DNA from: Bacteroidota bacterium
GTDB taxonomy: Bacteria; Bacteroidota; Bacteroidia; Bacteroidales; JAAUTT01
Length of the DNA stretch: 43,549 nt
Assembly: GCA_020048915.1 (NCBI GenBank)
Contig: JAIFLU010000022.1
Coordinates: 1 to 43,549, forward strand
Reading direction: 5' to 3'
Part shown: piece by piece, positions 25,925 through 35,576 of the stretch
Layout: every line of letters starts with the position of its first letter
How positions within the stretch are numbered: position 1 is the first letter of the stretch
The notes under the pieces: model-generated
What the model saw: the letters and a program-made list of their open reading frames with translations, nothing else
Told to the model about the DNA's origin: nothing
Database searches by the model: none
Position numbers and translations under genes: made by a program

Positions 25925-27244
25925 TTAATTAGCAATTTCGATTTTTACTTTTTTCTTTTTCAAGGTTTCGTTTCTAACAAGTTGCACCACATGCGCGGCT
26001 TTTGTTCTTTTTACGGCGGCAAACGAAACAAAATCCAACACGATAATAAGGCCTAATTCATCTTTCTGTAATTGCCCCTTTTGCATTAAAAAGCCAGCAA
26101 TATCTGCCTTACTAATTTTATCTTTTTTCCCGGCCGCCAAATACAAGGTTTTCCAATCAGATGGTTCCGGCTTGGGTGGATTAGCGGGCAATTCCTCCAA
26201 TATTATTGATTTGGGCAGAAAGGAAGGACGGTTTTCATCTTTCGAAAGCAATACATACGACACACCGGAAGCATTCATGCGGGCTGTACGACCATTACGG
26301 TGCGTAAAAGCATCTTCGGTAGTAGGCAAATGGTAGTGGATAATATTAAATATCTCCGGAATATCAAGCCCCCGTGCTGCCAGATCGGTCGTAATTAAAA
26401 GGTGGTGGCTACCGTTTCTGAATTTTATAAGCGCCCGTTCGCGGTCGTCCTGTTCCATGCCACCATGAAAAAAACCGTTGGCAATTCCACCCTGATTCAG
26501 ATAATTACTTACCCGTTCTACCGCTTCCCGATGGTTGCAAAACACTAGGGTCGATCGATTTCCCAAGGTACAGAGTAACTGAAAAAGCGTATCGAGTTTA
26601 TCCCTGCTATCGGACATCACTGCTTTCATCACCAGGTTTACCGGCTTCTGATCTTCGACAAAATCCAACACCACCGCTTTTCGAATTCCGGTATATTCCG
26701 GTATTTCAATTGCCTGGGTAGCCGATGTAAGTATACGCTTATTCAACCTCAGTTTTCCGATAATAAACGACATCTCTGCCTCAAATCCCATTTCGAGGCT
26801 CTTGTCAAACTCATCCAACACCAGTGTTTTAATGGTTGAAACGTTTATGCGTCTATGGTCAATATGATCTGCAATTCGTCCTGGCGTGCCAATTAATACT
26901 GCCGGAGGTTGTTTCAGGTTGTTTTTTTCGATTTGCATAGAATGCCCGCCATAGCAACAATTCACTTTAAACCCGCTAATCATCGACTTAAAAACACTTT
27001 CGATCTGGATGGACAATTCACGGGAGGGCGCGAGAATTAATGCCTGCACTCCCGGATTGTTCTTATCCAGAAAATTAAGCAACGGAAGTAAAAAAGCAAG
27101 TGTTTTCCCTGAACCGGTAGGCGCTAATAATACCACATCTGTTTCCTTTTCAATTGCCTGCATAGCTTTTAATTGCATCTCGTTAAGCTCAGCAATTTTG
27201 AGGTTTTCCAATATTGGAGCAAATTGTTTTTGACTATCTTTCAT
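25925..27244 (-). CDS. DEAD-box-like RNA helicase with DbpA-type C-terminal domain
   Basis: A 439-residue helicase: APTGSGKTLAF (motif I), APSRELSIQ (Ia), GTPGRIADH (Ib), VLDEFDKSLEMGF (II), TSATQ (III), TDLAARGLDIPEI (V), HRNGRTARM (VI). Motif II is Asp-Glu-Phe-Asp instead of DEAD, and motif VI has Asn for Ile. After residue about 360, a small domain (KDKISKADIAGFLMQKGQLQKDELGLIIVLDFVSFAAV) resembles the RNA-binding domain of DbpA/CsdA-type helicases, suggesting work on rRNA or ribosome assembly. The start is ATG 27244 (MKDSQKQF); an upstream in-frame extension is unlike the family. The motif I Lys and motif II acidic residues are kept, so ATPase activity is expected. Confidence 0.88.
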   Translation of the reverse strand: MKDSQKQFAPILENLKIAELNEMQLKAMQAIEKETDVVLLAPTGSGKTLAFLLPLLNFLDKNNPGVQALILAPSRELSIQIESVFKSMISGFKVNCCYGGHSMQIEKNNLKQPPAVLIGTPGRIADHIDHRRINVSTIKTLVLDEFDKSLEMGFEAEMSFIIGKLRLNKRILTSATQAIEIPEYTGIRKAVVLDFVEDQKPVNLVMKAVMSDSRDKLDTLFQLLCTLGNRSTLVFCNHREAVERVSNYLNQGGIANGFFHGGMEQDDRERALIKFRNGSHHLLITTDLAARGLDIPEIFNIIHYHLPTTEDAFTHRNGRTARMNASGVSYVLLSKDENRPSFLPKSIILEELPANPPKPEPSDWKTLYLAAGKKDKISKADIAGFLMQKGQLQKDELGLIIVLDFVSFAAVKRTKAAHVVQLVRNETLKKKKVKIEIAN

Positions 27245-27375
27245 TCGACAAAGGTAATGGAAATAAGGGGAATGCCTTCCCAAAAAATATAACCGACTTT
27301 GCAATTCACCCTAAAAATGTTTATTATTACGATATCATACAATTATTTTATTTTTTAACGCTAACTAATTTTACC

Positions 27376-28239
27376 ATGAGGAAACAATGGATATTCATTT
27401 TAGCCCTGCTTTTACCAGCATTTTTATACGGGCAAACCGGAAAGGTTTATGATAATAAAACCTGCCCAAGTAAAATCCTTAAAATGGATCGCAAATATGC
27501 CGTATACTTGCCTCCCGACTACGAAACTTCACAGCGCTCCTACCCTATTTTGTACCTTCTTCATGGCGCCGGTGACGATCATACCGGATGGGTTCAGTTT
27601 GGAGAAGTATTAAGAATTGCCGACAAAGCAATAAAATCAGGTAAAGCAACGCCCATGATAATTGTAATGCCCGATGCAAATACCGGACAGCGCGGATATT
27701 TTAATGACGTTAAGGGTGAATGGCGTTACGAAGATTTTTTCTTTCAAGAGTTAATACCTTTTGTTGAAAAGGAATATCGTGTTAAATCCGAGAAACGTTA
27801 TCGCGCTATTTCAGGGTTATCTATGGGAGGAGGAGGTACATTTATGTATGCCTTGCACCATCCTGAAATGTTTTCGTCGGCTTGCCCTTTAAGTGCTGCT
27901 ACCGGGCCTATAACGCTCGAAGAAGCAAAAGGATATTACGAAAAAAGAGGTCTACAGAATGCCACCGATGCTGAAATTGAGACCTATTTCAAACGGCACA
28001 GCGCCCTGCAACTGATTGAAAGTATTCCGGAGGATCAGAAAAAAGCGGTTCGATGGTATATTGACTGTGGAGACGACGACTTTCTTTTTGAAGGCAATTC
28101 GTTAACTCATATCGCTATGCGCAAGAAGGAAATTCCCCACGAATTCCGAATTCGCGATGGCGCCCATAACTGGAGCTATTGGCGCGAATCGCTCCCTACA
28201 GTTCTGGCTTTTATTTCCGATGCTTTTCATCAATATTAA
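27376..28239 (+). CDS. Secreted alpha/beta-hydrolase, esterase D / enterochelin-esterase-like
   Basis: A 287-residue exported esterase. The signal peptide (WIFILALLLPAFLYGQ) is followed by an esterase-family domain: YPILYLLHGAGDDHTGW (oxyanion-hole region), VMPDANTGQRGYF, and the nucleophile elbow ISGLSMGGGG with the catalytic Ser in G-L-S-M-G. The likely acid is in DCGDDDFL and the catalytic His in GAHNWSYWRESLP. Comparable secreted esterases in Bacteroidota act on feruloyl/acetyl esters of plant polysaccharides or on short-chain esters; the substrate here is not known. The start is ATG 27376, because the frame upstream is not signal-like and overlaps the divergent helicase gene. Confidence 0.88.
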   Translation: MRKQWIFILALLLPAFLYGQTGKVYDNKTCPSKILKMDRKYAVYLPPDYETSQRSYPILYLLHGAGDDHTGWVQFGEVLRIADKAIKSGKATPMIIVMPDANTGQRGYFNDVKGEWRYEDFFFQELIPFVEKEYRVKSEKRYRAISGLSMGGGGTFMYALHHPEMFSSACPLSAATGPITLEEAKGYYEKRGLQNATDAEIETYFKRHSALQLIESIPEDQKKAVRWYIDCGDDDFLFEGNSLTHIAMRKKEIPHEFRIRDGAHNWSYWRESLPTVLAFISDAFHQY

Positions 28240-28248
28240 ATAAGTACC

Positions 28249-28306
28249 AGTCCACAGTCCATAGTCATCAATCCATAATCTATAGACTGTGGATTGATGA
28301 CTATGG
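28249..28306. repeat. Heptamer array ending in a 17-bp perfect hairpin
   Basis: Seven-base units AGTCCAC, AGTCCAT, AGTCATC, AATCCAT, AATCTAT (28249-28283) run in phase. Within them a 17-bp arm CCATAGTCATCAATCCA (28259-28275) pairs perfectly with 28290-28306 across a 14-base loop. It lies just after the esterase gene and may also end its transcript, although no T-run follows. Confidence 0.7.
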
Positions 28307-28344
28307 AATATTTATACTTTACCGCATAACAGTTAGATATTTTA

Positions 28345-28379
28345 AGGTTAATTTATTCCTTATATAAGTTAATTAACCT
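28345..28379. promoter_or_regulatory. Inverted repeat before the hybrid histidine kinase gene
   Basis: AGGTTAATT (28345-28353) and AATTAACCT (28371-28379) form a 9-bp inverted repeat 33 bp before the kinase ATG, followed by a smaller CCTA/TAGG pair (28377-28392). It could be an operator or a leader hairpin. Significance in AT-rich DNA is limited. Confidence 0.3.
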
Positions 28380-28411
28380 AACTTTATATAGGTTGAATCA
28401 ATTTGTGCTGT

Positions 28412-30127
28412 ATGAATAAAAATACTACGCCAGGTAACCAACTAAAAGACAAAGGCGAAAATCAAAAAGAATCGAAAAAAACCTTAAATCGTGAGCTGTT
28501 CCTTTCTAAAGTTCAACTTCGGGAAAATATTAAACAGATAAACCATAATTGGGTAAACACCATTAATGCCATCGACGATGTTTTAATGATAGTGAATACA
28601 AACTTTGAAATTGAAGATATAAACACCCGTGGATTAGAGCTATTCAATAAAAAATACGAAGAGGTTATTGGCCAAAAATGCTATCAGAACCTGCTCCACA
28701 ATGAACAATCGTGCGAAACCTGTCCAATCTGCAAAAGCATTCGTTCGTCTAAACACGAAATGGTTGAAATATATAACGACAAAACCAAGAGCTGGTATTC
28801 GATAAAATCGTCGCCAATACTTGATGACAAGCAAGAAGTTGTAAGGTATATCGATATCATTCGGGATATCTCGAAGTACAAAATTGCCGAAAAAGTAATT
28901 CGCGAAAAGAGTGAAGAAATTTCGCTTCAAAACGAAGAATATGAATCGCTGATTGAAGAATTACGACAAACGAACGATGTTTTATTAGTGGCAAAAGAAA
29001 AGGCCATGGAAAGCGATCAGCTTAAATCTGCATTCCTGGCAAACTTAAGCCACGAAATACGAACTCCCATGAATGGAATTATCGGTTTCTCGCAAATGCT
29101 TGGCACACCAGATATTTCGCGCGAAAAAATCGATTTCTATACCAATATTATTATAACAAGTGGTCATCGACTTTTATCGATCCTGAATGATATTCTGGAT
29201 ATCTCAAAAATAGAAGCCGGACAAATTGAAATAAAAATCGAGCCTGCTTCGATTAATAATCTAATTGATGAATTGTATGATTTTTACACATCAAACAGAA
29301 ATAAATCCGATGTATTTCTACTAAATATGAAAGGATTAACAGATTTTGAAAGCATCGTTTACTGCGATAAAACCAAGGTCTACCAAATTTTAAATAATCT
29401 GATAAACAATGCCATAAAATTCACCGAACAAGGCGCTATAGAATTTGGTTATTCGTTAAAATCTAACTATTTGGAATTTTATGTGCAAGATTCCGGAATT
29501 GGTATTCCTCCGGAACTTCAAACAGTTATTTTCGAAAGATTTCGCCAGGGCGATTTGGAACTTTCACGGCAGTGCGGAGGAACCGGATTGGGACTTTCTA
29601 TTTCTCAAAAACTGGTAGAAATAATGGGGGGTAAAATTTGGTTAAACTCTGAACCAGGCTTTGGATCTACATTTTACTTTACCTTACCCTACAAACCAGC
29701 GCAAATGATATCAGATGCTATTGAGGAGGAAAATCTAAGTTTGCAATTAACAAAATCTTCAGCCGAAAGAAATATAATACTCGTGGCTGAAGACGATGAA
29801 ATAAATTTCATTTTTCTGAAAGAAATACTTTCTGATAAATATCCCTTAATTCATGCTGTTAATGGCTTGGAAGCTATTAATATCCTTAAATCCAATCCGG
29901 AAATTAAGCTAATTCTAATGGATTTAAAGATGCCGGTTATGAATGGCTTTGAAGCAATAAAAATTATTAAGCAGCAATTCCCGGAAATCCCCATCATAGC
30001 ACAAACTGCTTATGCTTTGCAAACTGAAAAAGATGAGGTTCTAAAAATTGGCTGCACCAGTTATATTGCAAAGCCTATTAATAAGAAACTACTGATACAG
30101 TTGATAAACAATTGTGTGCCTGTTTAA
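28412..30127 (+). CDS. Hybrid sensor histidine kinase (PAS-HisKA-HATPase-REC)
   Basis: A 571-residue cytosolic (no membrane segment) hybrid kinase. A PAS domain (about 45-155) contains a cysteine cluster C90-x10-C101-x2-C104-x2-C107, often seen in PAS domains that may bind a metal, iron-sulfur centre or act as redox sensors. A coiled coil (about 157-200) leads to the HisKA H-box FLANLSHEIRTPMNG with phospho-acceptor His214. The ATPase domain has NLINNAIKFT (N box), DSGIGIPP (G1) and GGTGLGLSIS (G2). The receiver domain (about 455-571) has Asp461/462, phospho-acceptor Asp504 in LMDLKMPVMNG, Thr532 and Lys554 in KPIN. The start is ATG 28412. The output partner is not in the window. Confidence 0.93.
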   Translation: MNKNTTPGNQLKDKGENQKESKKTLNRELFLSKVQLRENIKQINHNWVNTINAIDDVLMIVNTNFEIEDINTRGLELFNKKYEEVIGQKCYQNLLHNEQSCETCPICKSIRSSKHEMVEIYNDKTKSWYSIKSSPILDDKQEVVRYIDIIRDISKYKIAEKVIREKSEEISLQNEEYESLIEELRQTNDVLLVAKEKAMESDQLKSAFLANLSHEIRTPMNGIIGFSQMLGTPDISREKIDFYTNIIITSGHRLLSILNDILDISKIEAGQIEIKIEPASINNLIDELYDFYTSNRNKSDVFLLNMKGLTDFESIVYCDKTKVYQILNNLINNAIKFTEQGAIEFGYSLKSNYLEFYVQDSGIGIPPELQTVIFERFRQGDLELSRQCGGTGLGLSISQKLVEIMGGKIWLNSEPGFGSTFYFTLPYKPAQMISDAIEEENLSLQLTKSSAERNIILVAEDDEINFIFLKEILSDKYPLIHAVNGLEAINILKSNPEIKLILMDLKMPVMNGFEAIKIIKQQFPEIPIIAQTAYALQTEKDEVLKIGCTSYIAKPINKKLLIQLINNCVPV

Positions 30128-30270
30128 AGTTCATAAAAGTAATGATCTAGTTGCCCCTTCCACTCAATTTTGAATCTCTAATTAATAGCGTTTAACATCT
30201 CCCTTCTGTCCAAAATCAATATCACAAACAAACTGCAAGAAGAAAAATTCCTCAATTAATAACATTCTTT

Positions 30271-30278
30271 TAACTTTG
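30271..30278 (+). promoter_or_regulatory. Candidate -7 promoter element for metH
   Basis: TAACTTTG matches TAnnTTTG. With a transcription start a few bases downstream, ATG 30309 would have a short normal leader, whereas ATG 30294 would be almost leaderless. No clear -33 TTTG is present. The 166-bp gap upstream is too short and lacks the conserved boxes for a cobalamin riboswitch. Confidence 0.45.
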
Positions 30279-30308
30279 TGGCTTTTATGATAAATGTCAA
30301 TTTTTACT

Positions 30309-33300
30309 ATGAGCGAAAAAGCATCTATATATACTGAAATTGCAAAACGTGTTCTGCTTCTCGATGGGGCAATGGGTACCATGATTCAAAGGTACAAACT
30401 TACCGAAGCTGATTTCAGGGGCGAACAATTTAAAAATCATCCGTGCGACCTGAAAGGAAATAATGACCTTTTATCGATTACACAACCCCAGATAATTGAA
30501 AGTATCCACTCTGAATATTTTGCTGCGGGCTCGGATATTGTCGAAACAAATACCTTTAGTGCGAATCGTATTTCGCAAAGCGATTATCAACTCGAATCGC
30601 TGGTATACGATCTCAACCTTGCCTCGGCAAAGGCCGCGTTGAATGCCGCTAAAAAATATACAGCCCTAACTCCCAACAAACCCCGGTTTGTAGCCGGAGC
30701 CTTTGGTCCGACTAATAAAACAGCATCCATGTCACCCGACGTTAACGATCCTGGTTATCGAGCCGTTTCATTCGATGATCTGGTAGAAGTGTATGCCGAA
30801 CAAGCACGCGGTTTGATTGATGGTGGTGTTGATTTATTGCTGGTTGAAACAGTATTTGATACATTAAACGCCAAAGCAGCGCTTTATGGGATTAACGAGC
30901 TTTTGCGCTCTAAAAACATTAGGATGCCGTTAATGGTTTCGGCTACTATTACTGATGCCAGCGGTCGGACTTTGTCAGGACAAACCCTCGAAGCATTTAT
31001 ACATTCCGTTTCACATATCGATTTGTTGAGCATTGGTCTGAACTGTTCGCTCGGACCGAAAGAAATGCGTCCTTACGTAGAAGAGCTATCTAAAAAATCT
31101 TCCATTTATGTGAGTGTTTACCCAAATGCCGGTTTACCCAACCAATTTGGGGAATACGACGAAACACCCGCCGATATGGCGCATCATATTCATGATTTTA
31201 TATCGCACGGTTTTGCCAATATTGTTGGAGGATGCTGTGGATCGACTCCCGATCATATTCGTGCGATGGCCCAAGCTATCGAAACCGGGAAAGTTCGCAT
31301 GCCGGCCTCACCAACACTCGATACATGCCTGAGCGGTCTCGAACCTCTGAAAATAAGCAAAGACGTCAACTTTGTAAATATTGGCGAACGAACAAATGTT
31401 TCGGGATCGCTGAAGTTTGCCCGTTTAATTCGCGAAGATAAATACGAAGAAGCACTCGAAGTAGCCCGTCAGCAAGTCGAAGGGGGCGCTCAGATTATTG
31501 ATGTGAACATGGACGATGCCATGCTCGATGCCGAAAAGGCCATGGTCCGTTTTCTCCATATGGTAGCTTCGGAACCCGAAATTTCGCGGCTTCCGATCAT
31601 GATTGATTCATCCAAATGGTCGGTTATTGAAGCGGGACTGAAATGTGTTCAGGGAAAATCGATTGTTAATTCAATTAGTTTAAAAGAAGGAGAAGATAAC
31701 TTCCGGAAATATGCCCGTAAGATTCGCGATTATGGAGCTGCTGCCGTAGTTATGGCTTTTGATGAAAAGGGACAGGCCGATTCGTTCGAACGCCGCACCG
31801 AGATTTGCACCCGTGCATATAACATTCTTACCAAAGAAATTAACTTTCCTCCTCAGGATATAATTTTTGACCCAAATGTGCTGGCAATAGCCACCGGCAT
31901 TGAAGAACACAACAACTATGCGGTCGATTTTATACGTACGTTAAAGTGGATTAAAGCAAACCTCCCGCATGCAAAAATCAGCGGAGGTATTAGCAATTTG
32001 TCCTTTTCATTCCGTGGAAACGATGCCGTGCGCGAAGCCATGCATTCGGTATTTCTGTTCCACGCTATCAAAGCTGGTTTGGATATGGGCATTGTAAACC
32101 CGGGTATGCTTCAGGTTTACGACGAGATACCCAAAGATTTCCTCGAACTGGTGGAAGACGTAGTTCTTAACCGTCGCCCCGATGCTACCGAACGGTTAAT
32201 CGATTTTGCCGAAAAAATTAAAGGACAGGGAGGAAAAGCAGTTGTTCAAACAGAAGACTGGCGTAAAGAGCCACTGCTTGATCGTATAAACCACTCACTG
32301 GTTCGGGGAATCGACGCCTTTGTTGAGAAAGATATGGAAGAAGCCCTGGTTCAATTCCCACAGGCACTTGATATCATAGAAGGCCCCCTGATGGATGGAA
32401 TGAACGTGGTGGGCGATTTATTCGGTGCTGGCAAAATGTTTTTGCCCCAGGTAGTGAAAAGCGCCCGGGTAATGAAAAAAGCGGTAGCCTATCTTCAGCC
32501 GGTAATCGAAAAACAAAAAGCCGCCGGTGGAAAAAGTTCTGCTGCCGGAAAAATTTTACTTGCCACCGTTAAAGGTGACGTGCACGATATCGGCAAAAAT
32601 ATTGTGAGCGTAGTTTTAGCCTGTAACAACTACGAGATTCTCGATTTGGGAGTGATGGTTTCGTGCGATAAAATATTGCAGGCAGCCCGCGACGAAAAAG
32701 TAGATATTGTAGGACTTAGCGGTCTTATTACCCCATCGCTGGAAGAGATGATGTATGTTGCCTCCGAAATGGAACGTACCGGAATGAACCTCCCCTTGCT
32801 GATTGGAGGAGCTACCACCTCGAAAATACATACGGCCGTTAAAATAGAACCAAATTATTCGAGACCGGTGGTATATGTAAAGGATGCCTCGAAAAGTGTT
32901 CCGGTAGTAAGTAGCTTACTTTCGAAAGATGGCAAGGAAGCTTTCATAAATAATGTAAGAAACGAATACACGGCCCTTCGCGAACAATATGCCGGTAAAT
33001 CAAGCCAGGTACAATATGTCTCGCTAGAAGAAGCCCGGGGCAATGCATTACAAATCGACTGGGAGAAAAATCCTCCAGTAAAACCTGCTTTTGTGGGTGT
33101 TAAAACGTACGAAGATTTTGATCTTTCCGAAATACGAAAATATATAAGCTGGATATTCTTCTTCATCGTTTGGCAGCTTAAGGGCAAATGGCCTGATATT
33201 ATGGACGATTCAGATCAGGGTAAGGAAGCTAAAAAACTATATGCTGACGCCAATCAGTTATTAGACGAAATAATTGAGAAGAAATTATTAAAAGCAAAAG

Positions 33301-33992
33301 GCATTGTGGGAATTTATCCTGCGAATTCGGTAGGAGATGATATCGAAGTATATTCCGACGAAAGCAGGTCAACGGTTGTCACTACTTTCCGAAACCTTCG
33401 TAACCAGGTTAAAAAAGAAGCCGGTGTTCCCAATTTATGCCTGTCCGATTTTATTGCGCCAAAAAGCAGTGGTGTGATCGATTACATTGGAGCTTTTACA
33501 GTGACTGCAGGAATTGGTGCGGTTGAATTAGCGCAAATCTTCGAAAAGAAACTCGACGATTACAATTCTATCATGGTAAAAGCCCTGGCCGACCGATTAG
33601 CAGAAGCCTTTACCGAGTTGATCCACGCCAAAGTGCGCCAGGAAATATGGGGGTATGTTCCAAATGAACAACTCACGCTCGACGAACTTTTACTTGAAAA
33701 ATACCAGGGAATTCGTCCGGCACACGGCTATCCTGCCTGTCCTGATCATACTGAAAAACGTACCTTATTCGATCTCCTTCAGGCTGAAAAATTAACCGAT
33801 GTAACATTAACCGATAGTTTTTCGATGATGCCGGCTGCTTCGGTTAGCGGACTGCTTTTTGCCCATCCGCAGTCGAAGTATTTCTTTGTCGATAAAATTG
33901 GGTTTGATCAGGTTGATGACTATGCAAAACGTAAACAACTTCCGGTTAGTATTATTGAAAGGTTTTTGGCGTCGAACTTGAATTATAAGTAG
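30309..33992 (+). CDS. metH: Cobalamin-dependent methionine synthase
   Basis: A 1227-residue four-module enzyme that moves a methyl group from 5-methyl-THF via cobalamin to homocysteine, giving methionine. The homocysteine module starts at [14 protein letters not shown] and ends with the zinc site (GLNCSLGP and [11 protein letters not shown]). The pterin module begins at [13 protein letters not shown]. The B12 module has the cobalt-ligand His in [10 protein letters not shown] and the following [13 protein letters not shown] and GGATTS loops. The C-terminal AdoMet reactivation domain carries [15 protein letters not shown]. All modules are complete. ATG 30309 is preferred over ATG 30294 because of the promoter position. 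The stop codon TAG is directly followed by a heptamer repeat array, then a four-helix-bundle gene and metF. Confidence 0.97.
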   Translation: MSEKASIYTEIAKRVLLLDGAMGTMIQRYKLTEADFRGEQFKNHPCDLKGNNDLLSITQPQIIESIHSEYFAAGSDIVETNTFSANRISQSDYQLESLVYDLNLASAKAALNAAKKYTALTPNKPRFVAGAFGPTNKTASMSPDVNDPGYRAVSFDDLVEVYAEQARGLIDGGVDLLLVETVFDTLNAKAALYGINELLRSKNIRMPLMVSATITDASGRTLSGQTLEAFIHSVSHIDLLSIGLNCSLGPKEMRPYVEELSKKSSIYVSVYPNAGLPNQFGEYDETPADMAHHIHDFISHGFANIVGGCCGSTPDHIRAMAQAIETGKVRMPASPTLDTCLSGLEPLKISKDVNFVNIGERTNVSGSLKFARLIREDKYEEALEVARQQVEGGAQIIDVNMDDAMLDAEKAMVRFLHMVASEPEISRLPIMIDSSKWSVIEAGLKCVQGKSIVNSISLKEGEDNFRKYARKIRDYGAAAVVMAFDEKGQADSFERRTEICTRAYNILTKEINFPPQDIIFDPNVLAIATGIEEHNNYAVDFIRTLKWIKANLPHAKISGGISNLSFSFRGNDAVREAMHSVFLFHAIKAGLDMGIVNPGMLQVYDEIPKDFLELVEDVVLNRRPDATERLIDFAEKIKGQGGKAVVQTEDWRKEPLLDRINHSLVRGIDAFVEKDMEEALVQFPQALDIIEGPLMDGMNVVGDLFGAGKMFLPQVVKSARVMKKAVAYLQPVIEKQKAAGGKSSAAGKILLATVKGDVHDIGKNIVSVVLACNNYEILDLGVMVSCDKILQAARDEKVDIVGLSGLITPSLEEMMYVASEMERTGMNLPLLIGGATTSKIHTAVKIEPNYSRPVVYVKDASKSVPVVSSLLSKDGKEAFINNVRNEYTALREQYAGKSSQVQYVSLEEARGNALQIDWEKNPPVKPAFVGVKTYEDFDLSEIRKYISWIFFFIVWQLKGKWPDIMDDSDQGKEAKKLYADANQLLDEIIEKKLLKAKGIVGIYPANSVGDDIEVYSDESRSTVVTTFRNLRNQVKKEAGVPNLCLSDFIAPKSSGVIDYIGAFTVTAGIGAVELAQIFEKKLDDYNSIMVKALADRLAEAFTELIHAKVRQEIWGYVPNEQLTLDELLLEKYQGIRPAHGYPACPDHTEKRTLFDLLQAEKLTDVTLTDSFSMMPAASVSGLLFAHPQSKYFFVDKIGFDQVDDYAKRKQLPVSIIERFLASNLNYK

Positions 33993-34133
33993 TTGCGGGA
34001 TACGAGTTGCGGGTTTAAAATACAGGATACGGGTTGCGGGATGCGGGTTTATAAATACAGCTTGCGGGTTGCGAGATAAGAGTTGTGAGTTTAAAATACA
34101 GGATTCGAGTTGCAGGAAGTGGGTTGTGAATTT
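33991..34133. repeat. Heptamer repeat array, 5' side of the four-helix-bundle gene
   Basis: Starting on the last bases of the metH stop codon, the plus strand shows G-rich 7-base units (GTTGCGG, GATACGA, GTTGCGG, GATACGG, GATGCGG, GTTGCGA, GTTGTGA). They are interrupted three times by a conserved spacer, GTTTAAAATACAG or GTTTATAAATACAG. The units are the same type as at 12799-12962. The orientation is opposite to the array after the four-helix-bundle gene. Confidence 0.85.
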
Positions 34134-34173
34134 TGTATATAAAAATATAAAAGTTCCTATTCTATAATGGCTT

Positions 34174-34566
34174 ATGAAAAGTTATAAAGATCTTGATATT
34201 TATAAAATTGCTTTTGAATTATCAATAATAGTTCACAAGAAATCTTTACAACTACCAAACTTCGAACTTTATGAAACCGGATCTCAAATAAGGCGATCCT
34301 CTAAAAGTATTTCAGCAACTATTGTAGAAGGGTATGGACGAAATAAGTATAAAATGGATTTCATTAAATTTTTAATTTATGCCCATGCCTCCTGTGATGA
34401 AACCATACATCACCTCGAATTAATTAAAACATTATATAGTGAAATTGAAGTAACCGATCTGCTTTTAAAATATGATGAACTTGGCAGAAAAATAAACAGC
34501 TTTATCCAGTATGTTGAAAAAAACTGGAATAATGTTATTCCACCTCAAAAACCCGAACCCCTATAA
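34174..34566 (+). CDS. Four-helix-bundle protein (23S rRNA intervening-sequence protein family)
   Basis: A 130-residue, almost entirely helical cytosolic protein of the S23 / four-helix-bundle family. Typical landmarks are YKDLDIYKIAFELS near the N-terminus, the conserved IRRSSKSISATIVEGYGR (about 48-65) and FLIYAHASCDETIHHLELI (about 71-89). Relatives include the ORFs inside 23S rRNA intervening sequences and the accessory (Avd) protein of diversity-generating retroelements; they form basic pentameric barrels that bind nucleic acid, but their cellular role is poorly known. The last residues (KPEPL) are already encoded by the flanking repeat array. Arrays of the same heptamers flank it in inverted orientation, exactly filling the space between metH and metF. 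Family is sure; function is open. Confidence 0.9.
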   Translation: MKSYKDLDIYKIAFELSIIVHKKSLQLPNFELYETGSQIRRSSKSISATIVEGYGRNKYKMDFIKFLIYAHASCDETIHHLELIKTLYSEIEVTDLLLKYDELGRKINSFIQYVEKNWNNVIPPQKPEPL

Positions 34567-34597
34567 CCCGCAACGCATAACTCGCAACACGTAACTC
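34552..34597. repeat. Heptamer repeat array, 3' side of the four-helix-bundle gene
   Basis: C-rich 7-base units (AACCCGA, AACCCGC, AACGCAT, AACTCGC, AACACGT, AACTC) run from within the last codons of the four-helix-bundle gene to 5 bp before the metF ATG. Read on the minus strand they are GAGTTAC/GTGTTGC/GAGTTAT units, the same family as the 5' array but inverted. Confidence 0.85.
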
Positions 34598-34602
34598 TTT
34601 CT

Positions 34603-35466
34603 ATGAAAATAACAGACATCTTCAAAACCCAAGCCCGCACCTACTCTTTCGAGTTTTTTCCTCCCAAAGATGAAATATCGGCGGTAGATTTTGGTATCAA
34701 CGTTGGCCAACTGCTTAAGCTTAATCCATCGTTTGTTTCGGTAACCTATGGAGCCGGAGGATCGACCCAGGAACGTACGTTTGCCCTGGTAGATTTACTT
34801 CAGAATAAAATTGGATTAAATACTATGGCGCATTATACCTGCGTAAATGCATCCCGTTCGAAAGTAGAAGCCGATTTAGCATATTTAAAAGGATTGGGTA
34901 TTGATAACCTGATGTTATTACGAGGTGATCCTCCCAAAGGAGAAGGTACCTTTACCCCGCATCCTGAAGGATTTTCGTATGCCAGCGACCTTATTGCTTT
35001 TGGCAAAAGCAAACAGGATATTTGTGTAGGAGGCGCTGCATATGTAGAAAAGCACCCTGAAGCCAATACCCTGGTGCAAGATTTGGACAATTTAAAGAAG
35101 AAAGTGGATGCGGGAGCTGACTTTTTGCTGACACAGCTTTTTTTCAGCAACGATCTTTATTTTGACTTTGTTGAAAAAGCCCGTCAGAAAGGAATTAACA
35201 GCCGTATCATTCCGGGAATTATTCCTATTACAGCTTTTAACCAGATAAAACGGTTTGTCCAAATGAGTGGTGCCTCTATTCCCGCTGAAATAATTGAACA
35301 AATGACAGCTTACCAATCTAATCCCGACAAGGTATATCAAATTGGGATGGACTTTGCCATACAGCAATGCCGCGATTTATTAATTATGGGAGCGCCGGGA
35401 CTGCATTTTTACACCCTGAATAAATCGAGGGCTACCATCGAAATTTTTGAGACATTATTGCATTAA
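34603..35466 (+). CDS. metF: Methylenetetrahydrofolate reductase
   Basis: A 287-residue FAD-dependent TIM-barrel enzyme that reduces 5,10-methylene-THF to 5-methyl-THF, the methyl donor of MetH. Family signatures are SFEFFPPKDE at the N-terminus (catalytic Glu in FEFFPP), VSVTYGAGGSTQERT, HYTCVNASRSKVEADL, DNLMLLRGDPPKGEG and the GADFLLTQLFF strand. The length is that of the bacterial catalytic-domain form. It lies downstream of metH in the same direction, as expected for a methionine unit, but separated from it by the four-helix-bundle gene and its arrays. Its ATG begins 5 bp after the 3' array, leaving no clear Shine-Dalgarno. Confidence 0.96.
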   Translation: MKITDIFKTQARTYSFEFFPPKDEISAVDFGINVGQLLKLNPSFVSVTYGAGGSTQERTFALVDLLQNKIGLNTMAHYTCVNASRSKVEADLAYLKGLGIDNLMLLRGDPPKGEGTFTPHPEGFSYASDLIAFGKSKQDICVGGAAYVEKHPEANTLVQDLDNLKKKVDAGADFLLTQLFFSNDLYFDFVEKARQKGINSRIIPGIIPITAFNQIKRFVQMSGASIPAEIIEQMTAYQSNPDKVYQIGMDFAIQQCRDLLIMGAPGLHFYTLNKSRATIEIFETLLH

Positions 35467-35576
35467 AACGCGCTTCCGAATCGATGTAACGAATTGCGAA
35501 CAGGTGCAAGAGAGATTTGTTTAAAAAGGCGCAACCTTTCTTCAAATTAGCATCAATATAAAAACACCTTCAAAAG

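Noticed and set aside
30128..30308. Cobalamin or SAM riboswitch before metH
   Set aside because: The space is short and I see neither a B12-box-like motif nor SAM riboswitch core elements.
34174..34566. Avd accessory gene of a diversity-generating retroelement
   Set aside because: The protein is of the same broad family, but no reverse transcriptase or template/variable repeat pair is visible nearby.
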